The notes: generated from the letters alone by a model not told the origin. A stretch of DNA of 64,000 bases from Aquiflexum sp041751335 (GCF_041751335.1 NZ_JBGSXS010000272.1:21607-85606); one strand, 5' to 3'; positions 43,110 through 51,900 are shown, counted from the first letter of the stretch. Made by a program: numbers and translations.

Positions 43110-43173
43110 TTCCATTGACGGTATCCTTCAATGCTTGAAAATTTTTGTATTTTCGATGCTAAACATACAATCA

Positions 43174-43584
43174 ATGCTTTCCAAAAGAGCCAAGTACGCC
43201 ATCAAAACAATTCTTTACCTGTACGAAAACAAAGAACAAACACCCGTTTCAGCAAAAACTATTTCTGAAAATGAAAGAATTCCTTACAAGTTTTTGGAGA
43301 ATATCCTGAGGGAACTCAAAACCCATCAGGTTGTAAAAAGTTTACGTGGGGCGGTTGGAGGCTATTCTTTGGCAAAAGATCCCAATGAGATTACAGTCTC
43401 CCATTTGATGCGGATCATTGATGGGCCCATTGCCCTGATTCCATGTGTTTCTGAGAGATTTTATGAATCCTGCGGCGAATGTACCGATGAAGAAACCTGC
43501 CGCATCAGAAAGTTATTCGGGGAACTCCGTACAGAAATGCTCCCTGTTTTGGATAAAACCATAGTGGAGTTGGCGAGGCTTTGA
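43174..43584 (+). CDS. Rrf2 family transcriptional regulator (four-cysteine)
   Basis: The ATG at 43174 gives 136 residues (MLSKRAKYAIKTILYLYENK). I prefer it because a TATTTTCG promoter-like element at 43148-43155 leaves little room for the ATG at 43156. It has the Rrf2 helix-turn-helix (RIPYKFLENILRELKTHQVVKS), the wing RGAVGGYSL, and cysteines in PCVSERFYESCGECTDEETC, suitable for an Fe-S cluster or for sensing thiols. The three dyads of nearby genes are its likely targets. Regulators of this family control Fe-S assembly, cysteine metabolism or nitric oxide stress. A sulfur-linked role fits the TSUP neighbour. Confidence 0.87.
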   Translation: MLSKRAKYAIKTILYLYENKEQTPVSAKTISENERIPYKFLENILRELKTHQVVKSLRGAVGGYSLAKDPNEITVSHLMRIIDGPIALIPCVSERFYESCGECTDEETCRIRKLFGELRTEMLPVLDKTIVELARL

Positions 43585-43601
43585 AAAATATTTGGCTAAA
43601 G

Positions 43602-43930
43602 CCTTAATGATTTTTGATTATAAAGTGATTGGGCGATTCCTATTGATTTAAATCCCGAATGGGATTAAATACCGTCAGGTTAGTTACCCTGGATGAAATC
43701 CAGGGACCTGAACCTAAACTCAAACCCGACAAAGCCCAACCCTGAAAGGGTTTAATTATTTCCAAAGAGTCCGGTTTAATTCAACCCCTGTCGGGGTTGG
43801 GCGGATATTGAGCGTTTCTTTTTAATCTTATCCCCCGGATTACCATCCGGGGCAAATAACCTATCAGTATTCAATCCCATTCGGGATTGGGAATTGTGGG
43901 GGAATCAATTCCAGATTCCGAAATGGTATC
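43602..43930. repeat. REP hairpin cluster A
   Basis: A row of hairpins lies after the Rrf2 gene: AATCCC-gaat-GGGATT (43651), CCCTGGAT-gaa-ATCCAGGG (43687), AACCC-tgaaa-GGGTT (43739), CAACCCC-tgtc-GGGGTTG (43782), CCCCGGAT-tacc-ATCCGGGG (43833) and CAATCCC-attc-GGGATTG (43872). They are the same types that flank the transposase at 52088. The rest of the 590-base gap before the 161-residue gene shows no gene. Confidence 0.85.
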
Positions 43931-44094
43931 ACAGTTCGAATGGACACGGTGAAGCCTTTAAAGATTATTTCCATGAGGCAAGGTGGTATATCATTCCCTA
44001 CTGCTAAAAACAGGACTTCAATTGGCTGTTGATTATCACTTTGACCACCGTGGATATTTCTATAAGCAGCGTATCAAAAATAATTTCCACCAAA

Positions 44095-44115
44095 ACCCTA
44101 TAAAAATTATAGGGT
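44095..44115. promoter_or_regulatory. Rrf2-regulon operator, site 3 (161-residue gene)
   Basis: ACCCTAT-N7-ATAGGGT is a perfect 7-base dyad, followed by TAATTAGGAAATTAAAAA, nearly the same extension as at site 1. The promoter element TATTTTTG (44142-44149) comes 27 bases later, and TAG sits at the -33 position. The ATG of the next gene is 26 bases beyond the promoter element. Confidence 0.75.
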
Positions 44116-44174
44116 AATTAGGAAATTAAAAAACCATCACTTATTTTTGGATCATTCATTTAAATATTCTTGTC

Positions 44175-44660
44175 ATGAGTTCACATTCATTACCTACGCA
44201 AACCGCAGCAATCGAAATATTTGCTTTCCAGAAAATCACCAAAAAAGAAGGTGCTTATACCAAAGATTTAAACCCATTGGAAATCATAGAAAGCTGCGAA
44301 ATGGTGAATGTGCTGGAGACTGCCTCATTTGATTTCCCTAATTTTCCAGAAGCCAAGAAGAGTTTCCATGTGATCTACTTTGAGCTTTCTGAAGAATTCC
44401 AAGCTGTCAAAGGGCTGTTTAATGGACTGATTAGCCTTGGTCATAAGGATGCTGTAATACTGGATTTTGAGAAGGATTTGTCAAGGTATTCTTTGAAGTT
44501 CTATGTTTCTCAAGAAGCTGAAGTCAACAATTATCTGAACAAAATTTTCAGGTTTGTATCAGATGAAATCAGGTTCAAAAAGATTTTGAAAAAGTCAATT
44601 GCAAACCAAAAAGCATTTGCCAAAGAGGAACAACTACTTAGAAAGGAGCTTTTCGCATAA
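44175..44660 (+). CDS. Unknown protein of the Rrf2-linked cluster
   Basis: I do not recognise this 161-residue soluble protein (MSSHSLPTQTAAIEIFAFQK). It has mixed strands and helices in the middle (FHVIYFELSEEFQAVKGLFN, RYSLKFYVSQEAEVNNYLNK), and a charged helical C-terminus (FKKILKKSIANQKAFAKEEQ). There is one cysteine and no membrane segment or signal peptide. It carries the best copy of the operator shared with the TonB receptor and TSUP genes, and it has its own terminator, so it is a separate unit of the same putative regulon. A small regulatory or metal/sulfur-handling role is possible. Confidence 0.65.
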   Translation: MSSHSLPTQTAAIEIFAFQKITKKEGAYTKDLNPLEIIESCEMVNVLETASFDFPNFPEAKKSFHVIYFELSEEFQAVKGLFNGLISLGHKDAVILDFEKDLSRYSLKFYVSQEAEVNNYLNKIFRFVSDEIRFKKILKKSIANQKAFAKEEQLLRKELFA

Positions 44661-44684
44661 TGTTTTCTAAATATTAAATCTTGT

Positions 44685-44721
44685 AAAAAAGGGGGATTCC
44701 ATTTGGATTTTCCCCTTTTTT
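44685..44721 (+). terminator. Rho-independent terminator after the 161-residue gene
   Basis: AAAAAAGGGG pairs with CCCCTTTTTT around a 16-base loop that can pair further (GATTCC/GGATTT). The T-run follows the stem directly. It lies 25 bases past the stop codon. Confidence 0.85.
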
Positions 44722-44788
44722 CGTTTGAATTACCAATATTAAAAGCAAGTTTTGTAGTTGGTTTTCAAGCTTTAAATCAAATATTATA

Positions 44789-46177
44789 ATGAATAAATAC
44801 ATTGATCTCATTCAGCAGACCTTTGATTTCCCCACAAAAGAATTTCATGTAGATAATAACGAGCTCCATTTCAATGGCGTCAACCTCATGGAGATCATCA
44901 AGACTTACGGGACCCCGCTCAAGCTGACATACCTGCCCAAGATTTCTGAGAATATCCAAAATGCGAAAACCTATTTTGGCAACGCCATAGAAAAACATGA
45001 ATATAAAGGAAAGTATACCTATTGCTATTGTACCAAGTCTTCCCACTTCAGTTTTGTCTTGAATGAGGCCTTAAAAAATGACATTCATATAGAGACCTCA
45101 TCTACCTTTGACATCCCTTTGGTCCGAAGTCTGTATGAAAAAGGAAAAATCAACAAACAGACCTATATAATCTGTAACGGCTTCAAAAGGGAATTGTATA
45201 AACAATATGTATCAGAATTATTGAATGATGGGTTTGTAAATTGTATTCCTATACTGGACAACCTTTCTGAAATTGACTATTATTTGGAACATGTGAAGGT
45301 TCCCTTTCAGGTCGGTATCAGAATTGCTGCAGATGAAGAACCTAAATTCGGGTTTTATACATCTAGGCTAGGAGTACGGTATAATGATATCATCAGTCTT
45401 TATGAGGAAAAAATCAAAGATAATCCGAATGTTTCTTTGAAGATGCTTCATTTTTTTCTCAACTCAGGTATTAAAGACACAGCCTATTATTGGTCTGAAC
45501 TGACCCGCTTTATTCAAAAGTATGTTGATTTGAAAAAAGTAGCTCCGTCCCTAGACTCTATGGATATTGGTGGTGGATGGCCAATCAAATACAGTGTCTT
45601 TTTTGACTATGATTATCAGTATATGGCAGAGCAGATTGTGAAAAACATCAAATGGATGTGTGCTAAAAACCATACGGATGAACCGAATATTTTTACTGAA
45701 TTCGGAAGTTATACCGTCGGGGAAAGCGGTGCAGTGCTATATTCCATTTTGGATGAAAAGCTTCAGAATGACAAGGAACTGTGGTATATGATCGATGGCA
45801 GCTTTATTACCCAATTACCAGATAGTTGGGGTATGAACCAAAAGTACATCATGCTAGCTGTAAACAACTGGGATGATGAATATCATAACATTAGTCTTGG
45901 GGGATTGACTTGCGACAGTATGGATTATTATAACTCGGAGGCCCACCAATTCAACATATATTTGCCTAAAATCGAGACGGGAAAAAAACAATATATTGGA
46001 TTCTTCCATACAGGAGCTTATCAGGAATCCCTGGGAGGATATGGTGGTATTCAACACTGCCTGATTCCGGCACCCAAGCATGTCATAATTGACAGAGATA
46101 CAGATGGTAGTATCAAACATTGGTTGTTTTCACCGGAACAAAACAGTGAGAGCATGATGAAAATACTGGGATACTGA
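44789..46177 (+). CDS. speA: Arginine decarboxylase (fold-III PLP enzyme)
   Basis: This 462-residue cytoplasmic enzyme has the alanine-racemase/decarboxylase fold of the short Bacteroidota-type arginine decarboxylases. The PLP lysine is probably in YTYCYCTKSSHFSFVLNEAL, with HIETSSTFDIPLVRSL, MDIGGGWPIKYS, the conserved EFGSYTVGESGAVLY and the C-terminal GFFHTGAYQESLGGYGGIQH. It would make agmatine for polyamine synthesis. I rank arginine above diaminopimelate because the sequence lacks DAP-specific patterns, but the substrate is inferred. A terminator follows at 46182. Confidence 0.85.
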   Translation: MNKYIDLIQQTFDFPTKEFHVDNNELHFNGVNLMEIIKTYGTPLKLTYLPKISENIQNAKTYFGNAIEKHEYKGKYTYCYCTKSSHFSFVLNEALKNDIHIETSSTFDIPLVRSLYEKGKINKQTYIICNGFKRELYKQYVSELLNDGFVNCIPILDNLSEIDYYLEHVKVPFQVGIRIAADEEPKFGFYTSRLGVRYNDIISLYEEKIKDNPNVSLKMLHFFLNSGIKDTAYYWSELTRFIQKYVDLKKVAPSLDSMDIGGGWPIKYSVFFDYDYQYMAEQIVKNIKWMCAKNHTDEPNIFTEFGSYTVGESGAVLYSILDEKLQNDKELWYMIDGSFITQLPDSWGMNQKYIMLAVNNWDDEYHNISLGGLTCDSMDYYNSEAHQFNIYLPKIETGKKQYIGFFHTGAYQESLGGYGGIQHCLIPAPKHVIIDRDTDGSIKHWLFSPEQNSESMMKILGY

Positions 46178-46181
46178 GACA

Positions 46182-46218
46182 AAATAAAGCGTAGTTTTAT
46201 AAACTACGCTTTATTTTT
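46182..46218 (+). terminator. Rho-independent terminator after the decarboxylase gene
   Basis: AAATAAAGCGTAGTTT pairs perfectly with AAACTACGCTTTATTT around a 3-base loop, and T residues follow. It starts 5 bases after the stop codon and can work in both directions. Confidence 0.9.
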
Positions 46219-46268
46219 GAACTATCATCCGAGATTTTCAGTAAATTATGACGCCACAACTTTGATAA

Positions 46269-46550
46269 ATGACCATGACAAAAATTCTGACAGCCTTTAT
46301 ATTTAGTTTTTGGATGAATCTTCATTTATCAATGGAGCAAGTTCAGATTGTTTATCTAGAACAGCAACCAAAGGTTTTGGAAAATCAAACCTATTACAAA
46401 ATTGAAGCAGACAATTATTTGAATAGGATTGATGTTCTATTGGTATTTGCTGAAAAAAAACTGACTGAACTGGCTGAGAAAGAAAAATCAGGCAGGATAG
46501 AAATCTTTATTATAGAGCAAGAAAACGGCGAAATTCCAACTGAATCCTAA
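46269..46550 (+). CDS. Small hypothetical protein
   Basis: This 93-residue protein has a short hydrophobic start (ILTAFIFSFWMNLHLSM) that may be a signal sequence, followed by a soluble part (VQIVYLEQQPKVLENQTYYK) and a charged helical end (AEKKLTELAEKEKSGRIEIF). I do not recognise it. It lies between two terminated units. The 299-base gap after it (46551-46849) holds no gene that I can see. Confidence 0.5.
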   Translation: MTMTKILTAFIFSFWMNLHLSMEQVQIVYLEQQPKVLENQTYYKIEADNYLNRIDVLLVFAEKKLTELAEKEKSGRIEIFIIEQENGEIPTES

Positions 46551-46849
46551 CTTGGAAAAAGAAGTTTTGTATCTATGTATTTTTGTTTAAAAAATCTATA
46601 AAAATATTATTTAAGTTAAATTTTTTGTGTTGAAAATAGGTATGTCTCTTGTAGTTTTAGCTACTTTGCCAACGTTAATTTGGGGTTTTCAATAAAAAAT
46701 TTGGTTATTTGTCATATTAAATTTAAAAACACCCGCAGGATTACACATCTCACATTTAAAGGAAAGTTTAAAGCTGGATTTAGCAAAAACAGGATTAGTT
46801 ATGAATTATTTCATGGTTAATCTGACAATCAAAAGATAAAATTGTAATT

Positions 46850-48802
46850 ATGAATAAATACCTCTTAATTCTCTTTTTTATTCTATCTCCAATACTACTT
46901 CAGGGGCAAGAACTCTTTACAGGTGATTATACTTTTAATGGTCTCAAGGGAGAGGCTGCATTTGAATTCGTGAAAGGTGCGGAAGGAACTCTTATCAAAC
47001 AAGGATATTTTAGATTTTTAAGGAAAGAACGTGACATTGAGGACAAAGCAGTTTTTTATAAAACACAAGTTGAAGGCAACTATGAACAGGATAAGAAAAC
47101 CGGACTTTGGGATTACACAGATGAAAGGCATCAAATAGAATTCAAGGATGTCGTTGATTTTAAATTGATTTCTGAATTATCAAGTCAGCAAATAAAATTG
47201 AAGGCCAATTATTTGCAGGGAAATCCTCATGGGAAATGGACATTTGAACAAAATGAATTTGCTGAAGGAAAGCTTTCAAAAAAATCACAAGCAGAAGATC
47301 TTCAATTTTTTGATGGAGATATAAGAGGCAAATTCCAGTATAAATCTTTTGTTTCAGGAAAAACTCATTTTATTCGTGGAGAATTGGTGGGTAATGGTTA
47401 TATGAATGGTGAATGGACTTTTGTATATGAGGAGGAAGGTATTTTGATTAACGAAGTAAGAAATTATGAAAATGGGTTTTTGCTGGGGTTGGTCAAAAGG
47501 GATCTTGAAAAGGACGATGTGATAGATGAAGTGGTTTTTTATGAAACTATCAGGAAATTAAATCAGGTTAACAATATTGAAAATAAAGGTTTTCGGGTAT
47601 CTGAAGAAAAATTTGGAATTCAATTTAATGATGGGTTTTTATCTGGTGCACCACAGTTTTCAGCCCAAAGGTCAGGCAATCAATTCATTACTGAGTTTTT
47701 GACCAATGTCATGCGCTATGATGAAAAATTTGTTAATCAAAGCGGAGAAGTCATCGATTATCCCATCCATACTAAAAAGTTTGTTTTCGAATTAACGAGG
47801 AACCAACAAAAAATCGTAGAAGAGCTTCCAGCGAAGTTTGACCAATTAAAAACGACAGTAAAGGATTATTCTGAAAGGAATGCATTGATGCTAAACAGAC
47901 AAAAATCCGATACACTTTCTTTTGCATATGCATTTTTTCAATTTCAAAATCAAAAACTGAAAGATTTTGACGAAATCATGAATCTCATTATAACTAAGGA
48001 AATTCAATATTATGATTTGAATCATTTAGTCCAAGATGGTAAAACTATTTTATCAGAGACAGATGAAATTTCATTCACTTTTGAAGAAGAGAACTTAACC
48101 AGGGAGGTCACCTACACAGTAGGGGATTTTGAAAATAATTTTTATTCGGTCCTTTCGGATTATATCAGTCAAATGAATGCCAAAACCATGGAATTCAAAT
48201 CATATGTTGATGGGTCGTTATCAAAAATTGAACGGGATGAAGATTTGAGAAATATTCAAAACCAAATTCAGGAGCGAAGGGATCAATTAGATGAAAAATA
48301 CCTGTTGGCTGAGGATTATTCTTTTGAAACTTTGGAATTACTTCAATCCATTCATGATAATATCCTAGGGACAGGGTTTGACAGGCTCAATGAACTCTAT
48401 GCCAAGGAAGAAAATTTTGATGGGAAGAAAGAAACTGCCAGGAAAATGTTGGATTTATTGAATGAAATGGAAAACCAATATCAACACCTGACTGAACTGT
48501 ACAGTAATTTTGATAAGATGGATGAATTGTACATGGAGGAGGTATTTAATCCATTTACCTATACCCGGTATGACCAAAGAGATAAACCACGATTATATGA
48601 AAGTGCTGAAAGAGTTTTTGAATATTACATGATCCAGCTACAAAAAGAGGAAGATTATACTCAGATCAAATATTGGGTAGAAAAAATTGATTCACTTTTC
48701 CAAAGAATGTCCGAATTGAAAGAAGCTGACTCAAGAGTAGTAGAAAGAAAATTGAACAGGAGACTTTCCATCAATAGGGTCGAGGCTATTTTGGAATTAT
48801 AA
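46850..48802 (+). CDS. Large exported protein with MORN-like strands and coiled coil
   Basis: This 650-residue protein has a signal peptide (1-20, LLQGQELF). Its first 250 residues consist of repeated strand pairs like GNPHGKWTFEQNEFAEGKLS, GNGYMNGEWTFVYEEEG, which resemble antiparallel MORN-type repeats. Residues of about 440-650 are strongly helical and charged (LSKIERDEDLRNIQNQIQER, LDLLNEMENQYQHLTELYS), probably a coiled coil. It lies 12 bases before an outer-membrane barrel gene, with a second barrel gene after that, so all three form one operon. It probably acts in the periplasm or on the outer membrane; no function is known to me. Confidence 0.7.
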   Translation: MNKYLLILFFILSPILLQGQELFTGDYTFNGLKGEAAFEFVKGAEGTLIKQGYFRFLRKERDIEDKAVFYKTQVEGNYEQDKKTGLWDYTDERHQIEFKDVVDFKLISELSSQQIKLKANYLQGNPHGKWTFEQNEFAEGKLSKKSQAEDLQFFDGDIRGKFQYKSFVSGKTHFIRGELVGNGYMNGEWTFVYEEEGILINEVRNYENGFLLGLVKRDLEKDDVIDEVVFYETIRKLNQVNNIENKGFRVSEEKFGIQFNDGFLSGAPQFSAQRSGNQFITEFLTNVMRYDEKFVNQSGEVIDYPIHTKKFVFELTRNQQKIVEELPAKFDQLKTTVKDYSERNALMLNRQKSDTLSFAYAFFQFQNQKLKDFDEIMNLIITKEIQYYDLNHLVQDGKTILSETDEISFTFEEENLTREVTYTVGDFENNFYSVLSDYISQMNAKTMEFKSYVDGSLSKIERDEDLRNIQNQIQERRDQLDEKYLLAEDYSFETLELLQSIHDNILGTGFDRLNELYAKEENFDGKKETARKMLDLLNEMENQYQHLTELYSNFDKMDELYMEEVFNPFTYTRYDQRDKPRLYESAERVFEYYMIQLQKEEDYTQIKYWVEKIDSLFQRMSELKEADSRVVERKLNRRLSINRVEAILEL

Positions 48803-48814
48803 TTTTACAGTTAA

Positions 48815-49639
48815 ATGATGGATTTAAATAAGTGTTTGGTTCTATTGGTATTTGTGGGGTTGATACATTTGAATATTATGCCTGCGAATGCTCAGGAAAA
48901 TTTTATACCAACAGAAAGGATTAGTCTGCCTGCCACAACTGAATCATGGAATGGATTATATCTCAAATTGAGGATGACTGAAAAATGGTGGTGGTATCAG
49001 GAAAATCATTATCGTAGGAGAAACAGTATAGATAATAGATCAGATTTTGTGGGTAGAATTAGTCAAATATACAACAGGTTCGGCTTCACTTATTTATTCA
49101 CCGATAACTTTGAAGTCACATTTGGTCCAACTTTGGTTTGGAATTTCACCCCCGATCCGGGGAATCCTGCCTATTTGAACTCAGTTTTGGAACCACGATT
49201 CTGGCATCAGTGGCTATTGACGCAAGCTGTTGGACCGGTTAAAATTTTGCATCAATTTAGGTTTGAGCATAGGTTTAAAAGAGCTAATAATATTGGGGCT
49301 GAATTTCAATTCACAAATAGGTGGAGATATAAAATCACAGCCTATGTACCTTTGAACAAGCCCAGAATGGAAAATAAAACATTTTTCATCGCGCCATCCA
49401 ATGAATTTTTCTTTGAATCCGGAAGACATATAACAGATATTTTTGAAGAAAACAGGGTATATACTGCCATAGGGTACACCTACAACAATTACATGTTTTT
49501 TGGAGGACACATGTGGACGTATGGTCCAACCCCAATACCTGCGACCTATAGAAACAGGCATATCATCAGATTAAATGTGATGTACACAATTGATTTTAGA
49601 GATAGGAGAAGACCTTTGACCAGGGACTTTCAATTTTAA
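48815..49639 (+). CDS. DUF2490-type outer-membrane protein
   Basis: This 274-residue protein has a signal peptide (to about residue 27, NIMPANAQENF), then about ten to twelve amphipathic strands rich in Trp, Tyr and Phe, including KWWWYQENHYRRRNSIDNRS and LVWNFTPDPGNPAYLNSVLE. The pattern fits the DUF2490 family of small outer-membrane barrels of Bacteroidota. The last residues IRLNVMYTIDFR form a typical closing strand. The gene lies between the large exported protein and another barrel gene. A second ATG at 48818 could be the true start. Confidence 0.8.
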   Translation: MMDLNKCLVLLVFVGLIHLNIMPANAQENFIPTERISLPATTESWNGLYLKLRMTEKWWWYQENHYRRRNSIDNRSDFVGRISQIYNRFGFTYLFTDNFEVTFGPTLVWNFTPDPGNPAYLNSVLEPRFWHQWLLTQAVGPVKILHQFRFEHRFKRANNIGAEFQFTNRWRYKITAYVPLNKPRMENKTFFIAPSNEFFFESGRHITDIFEENRVYTAIGYTYNNYMFFGGHMWTYGPTPIPATYRNRHIIRLNVMYTIDFRDRRRPLTRDFQF

Positions 49640-49662
49640 TCATAATATGAAATAAAAGAATT

Positions 49663-50130
49663 ATGAAAAAAATCTTTATCATCATCATATTGGTTTTGTC
49701 TTCCCTTGAAAGCTTTGCCCAATATAAAGAGCAATGGAGGGCTATTCATGCCTATGAGGTCCCAATGACTACAGGGTTTTTTGGAATGAATTTTACCGCG
49801 GAATATTTCCCTCTCAATTACTTTTCAATTGTCCCCAGTTATACCATATTTCTTCCTGCTACAGGAAAAGCAAGTGGTTTTGATTTGAACTTCCGATATT
49901 ATTTCACGGAAAAAGAAAAACAATGGTATGGTTTATTGGGATATGGATATTATTTAAGAAGGTTTGAATTCAATCCAGAAGGCAAAAGAAGTTTCAATTC
50001 TATCAATATTGGAGCAGGAGGAATGATTAAATTAAATGAAGAACTTGGCCTCAATCCTGAAATCAGATATCAGCCCATGGGTAGAAATGATTTGATGTTT
50101 AAGCTGGGCGTTGTGTATTTTATAAATTAG
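49663..50130 (+). CDS. Small outer-membrane beta-barrel protein
   Basis: This 155-residue protein has a signal peptide (1-19, SFAQYKE), followed by about eight amphipathic strands such as GFFGMNFTAEYFPLNYFSIV, WYGLLGYGYYLRRFEF and FKLGVVYFIN. Eight strands of this length would make a small OmpA/OmpW-like barrel. It lies 23 bases after the DUF2490 gene. Its last 11 bases overlap the end of the convergent D-threonine-aldolase-like gene. Confidence 0.75.
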   Translation: MKKIFIIIILVLSSLESFAQYKEQWRAIHAYEVPMTTGFFGMNFTAEYFPLNYFSIVPSYTIFLPATGKASGFDLNFRYYFTEKEKQWYGLLGYGYYLRRFEFNPEGKRSFNSINIGAGGMIKLNEELGLNPEIRYQPMGRNDLMFKLGVVYFIN

Positions 50131-51223
50131 CCTCCGCATGGTCCACATTCTCCCCATTAATCGTAAGATAACCTTTCATGCAATCTGCAGTCATACAGCT
50201 ATGAACAGGCAGAATTCCCAATAGATCACCCACTTTTACTTGGGTAAGGAGTTCATCAGAGGCCTTAATAAGACCATGTTCCTGTGAAATGCTTTTTAGA
50301 TAGGAGCGGCCCTGAGGAATTGTCCAACCGTTTTCATTCAAAATCACCACTTCCCCGAAGTTTTTGCTTCCATCCGGTTCTGTAAGCACATCTTTGGCCA
50401 AATGCACCCCGCCACCATGGATCAGAATTTCTTTTCTCTCTTTTTTGATATCTACAACGGGTACAGCTAGTGCCACAGCGATGTCTTCCCTTTTGGAACT
50501 GCCTATATTGACCTGCATCATATCATAGAAAACAAAGTTGCCTGGCCCGATTTCATCCACATCCCCGAAATCTTCGACCAAAGAACAGCCCGGCGTGTCC
50601 CCGATTCGGGTGATCAGTTTGGGGTATTCAGAGCGGTATTTGTTTTTGAGCATGTTGAGGGCAGCAAGACTTTCTTCATAGATTTTAACCTTGTCAGTGG
50701 TGTAATAAGTGTGACCCGGATGAAGATAAAACCCTTTGAATCTGAGTTTATCCGTACTTTTGGCCTTTCTTAAAATGGCTTCGATCAGTCCAAAGTCAGA
50801 AACTTCCACTCCCGTTCTCCCATATCCTGCATCGATTTCTATAAAAAAGCCTACAGGGTTATGCAGTTCATTGGCAAGCTTCTCTGTGACTGCTTCGTTG
50901 ATCAGCTGAACGGATAAGGATTGGTTTTTGGCCAGTTTACTGATTTTCGTTGTTTCAAGAGGATTAAAGGGAAAAGCGATATGAATATTTTCCCAGCCAT
51001 GCCCGCAAAAGTAATCCGCCATCTTGATGGATGAAACGGTTATTTCCGTGATGCCATATTCCTTTGCCCATTCCCCGACCAAATGTGATTGCGCTGTCTT
51101 AAAATGCGGAACAAGTTTTTTCCCTTGGAACTTGGCTTTCAAAGCCATTTTTTTCAAGTTGTTCCTACATATTTTTTCGTCCAATAATAAAGTGGGAGAG
51201 GTGATTTGGGATAAGTATGACAT
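50120..51223 (-). CDS. D-threonine aldolase/D-serine dehydratase-like PLP enzyme
   Basis: This 367-residue fold-III PLP enzyme has an alanine-racemase-type barrel and a C-terminal D-serine-dehydratase-like domain. The PLP lysine is in KLVPHFKTAQSHLVGEW (residue of about 42). The barrel has FIEIDAGYGRTGV and FKGFYLHPGHTY. The metal site for the aldolase/dehydratase reaction is HSCMTADCMKG, with His and Cys. It probably splits D-threonine or another beta-hydroxy D-amino acid to glycine and an aldehyde. It is cytoplasmic and monocistronic, followed downstream in coordinates by REP hairpins. Confidence 0.9.
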   Translation of the reverse strand: MSYLSQITSPTLLLDEKICRNNLKKMALKAKFQGKKLVPHFKTAQSHLVGEWAKEYGITEITVSSIKMADYFCGHGWENIHIAFPFNPLETTKISKLAKNQSLSVQLINEAVTEKLANELHNPVGFFIEIDAGYGRTGVEVSDFGLIEAILRKAKSTDKLRFKGFYLHPGHTYYTTDKVKIYEESLAALNMLKNKYRSEYPKLITRIGDTPGCSLVEDFGDVDEIGPGNFVFYDMMQVNIGSSKREDIAVALAVPVVDIKKERKEILIHGGGVHLAKDVLTEPDGSKNFGEVVILNENGWTIPQGRSYLKSISQEHGLIKASDELLTQVKVGDLLGILPVHSCMTADCMKGYLTINGENVDHAEANL

Positions 51224-51280
51224 CGAAATAATGTTATAATGGTTTGAAACCTAAAATTAGGGAAAATAGTGTGAATAATT

Positions 51281-51385
51281 CAACCCTTTCAGGGTTGGGC
51301 TTTTAGGTAGGTATAACTTCACTTAAGTCCCCGGATTTACATCCGGGGTAAATAACCTTGCGGTATTCAATCCCTGTCGGGATTG
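51281..51385. repeat. REP hairpins, cluster B left part
   Basis: Three hairpins follow in order: CAACCC-tttca-GGGTTG (51281-51297), CCCCGGAT-ttac-ATCCGGGG (51329-51348) and CAATCCC-tgtc-GGGATTG (51368-51385). They are the same types as in clusters A and C. They lie between the aldolase-like gene and the tandem array, without any gene. Confidence 0.85.
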
Positions 51386-51560
51386 GTGGTTAATGTACCC
51401 TTTACCCAAATAGAGGGTTTTCTGGAAGTCAACGAATACGATATCAAATAAAAGACTTTAATCTTCTATGTATGCTGAAGGAAAACACCTCAAGATAGAA
51501 ATTGAATACAGCATGTTCATTAGTATATTAATCTTTGAGATATGACTATAAATAAAAACC

Positions 51561-51900
51561 CAAAACCCCGCAAGGGTTAAATACCTCTAAGTAATTTACT
51601 TCCCCGATGATCCTGATAGCTTGAGATGTAGGGATATATGGTCCTCTGGTCATCACAGCCCCCAACCCCGCAAGGATTAAATACCTCTAGGTTTTTTACT
51701 TCCCCGATGATCATGATAGCTTGAGATGTAGGGATAAATGGTCTTCTGGTCATCACTGCCCTCATCCCTCCAAGGATTAAATACTTCTAGGTTATTTACT
51801 TTCCCGATAATCCTGATAGCTTGAGATGTAGGGTTATATGGTCTTCTGGTCATCACCGCCCTCAACCCCGACAGGGGTTTAATACCGACAGGTTATTTAC
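51561..51900. repeat. Tandem array of 100-bp units
   Basis: Three units with a period of exactly 100 bases begin at 51561, 51661 and 51761, and a partial fourth begins at 51861. Each has a degenerate REP stem (AACCCCGCAAGG-type), then TTAAATACCTCTA, a middle segment TAGCTTGAGATGTAGGG and the end GGTCATCAC. Units differ at scattered positions. The last unit switches into a normal REP stem (AACCCC-gaca-GGGGTT). Minus-strand frames across the array (for example at 51577-51865) are by-products of the repeat. Confidence 0.9.

Noticed and set aside
43648..43890. Possible CRISPR array
   Set aside because: The repeated elements are palindromic hairpins of differing sequence and spacing, without uniform direct repeats and spacers, and no cas genes are in the window.
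43931..44090. Possible transposase or gene fragment between REP cluster A and operator site 3
   Set aside because: Short reading stretches exist, but none is longer than about 15 codons without a stop or resembles a family I know.
51577..51865. Two overlapping minus-strand frames with very similar products (MRAVMTRRP...)
   Set aside because: They arise from the 100-bp tandem array; a 100-bp period shifts frame each unit, and the products have no protein-like features beyond the repeat.
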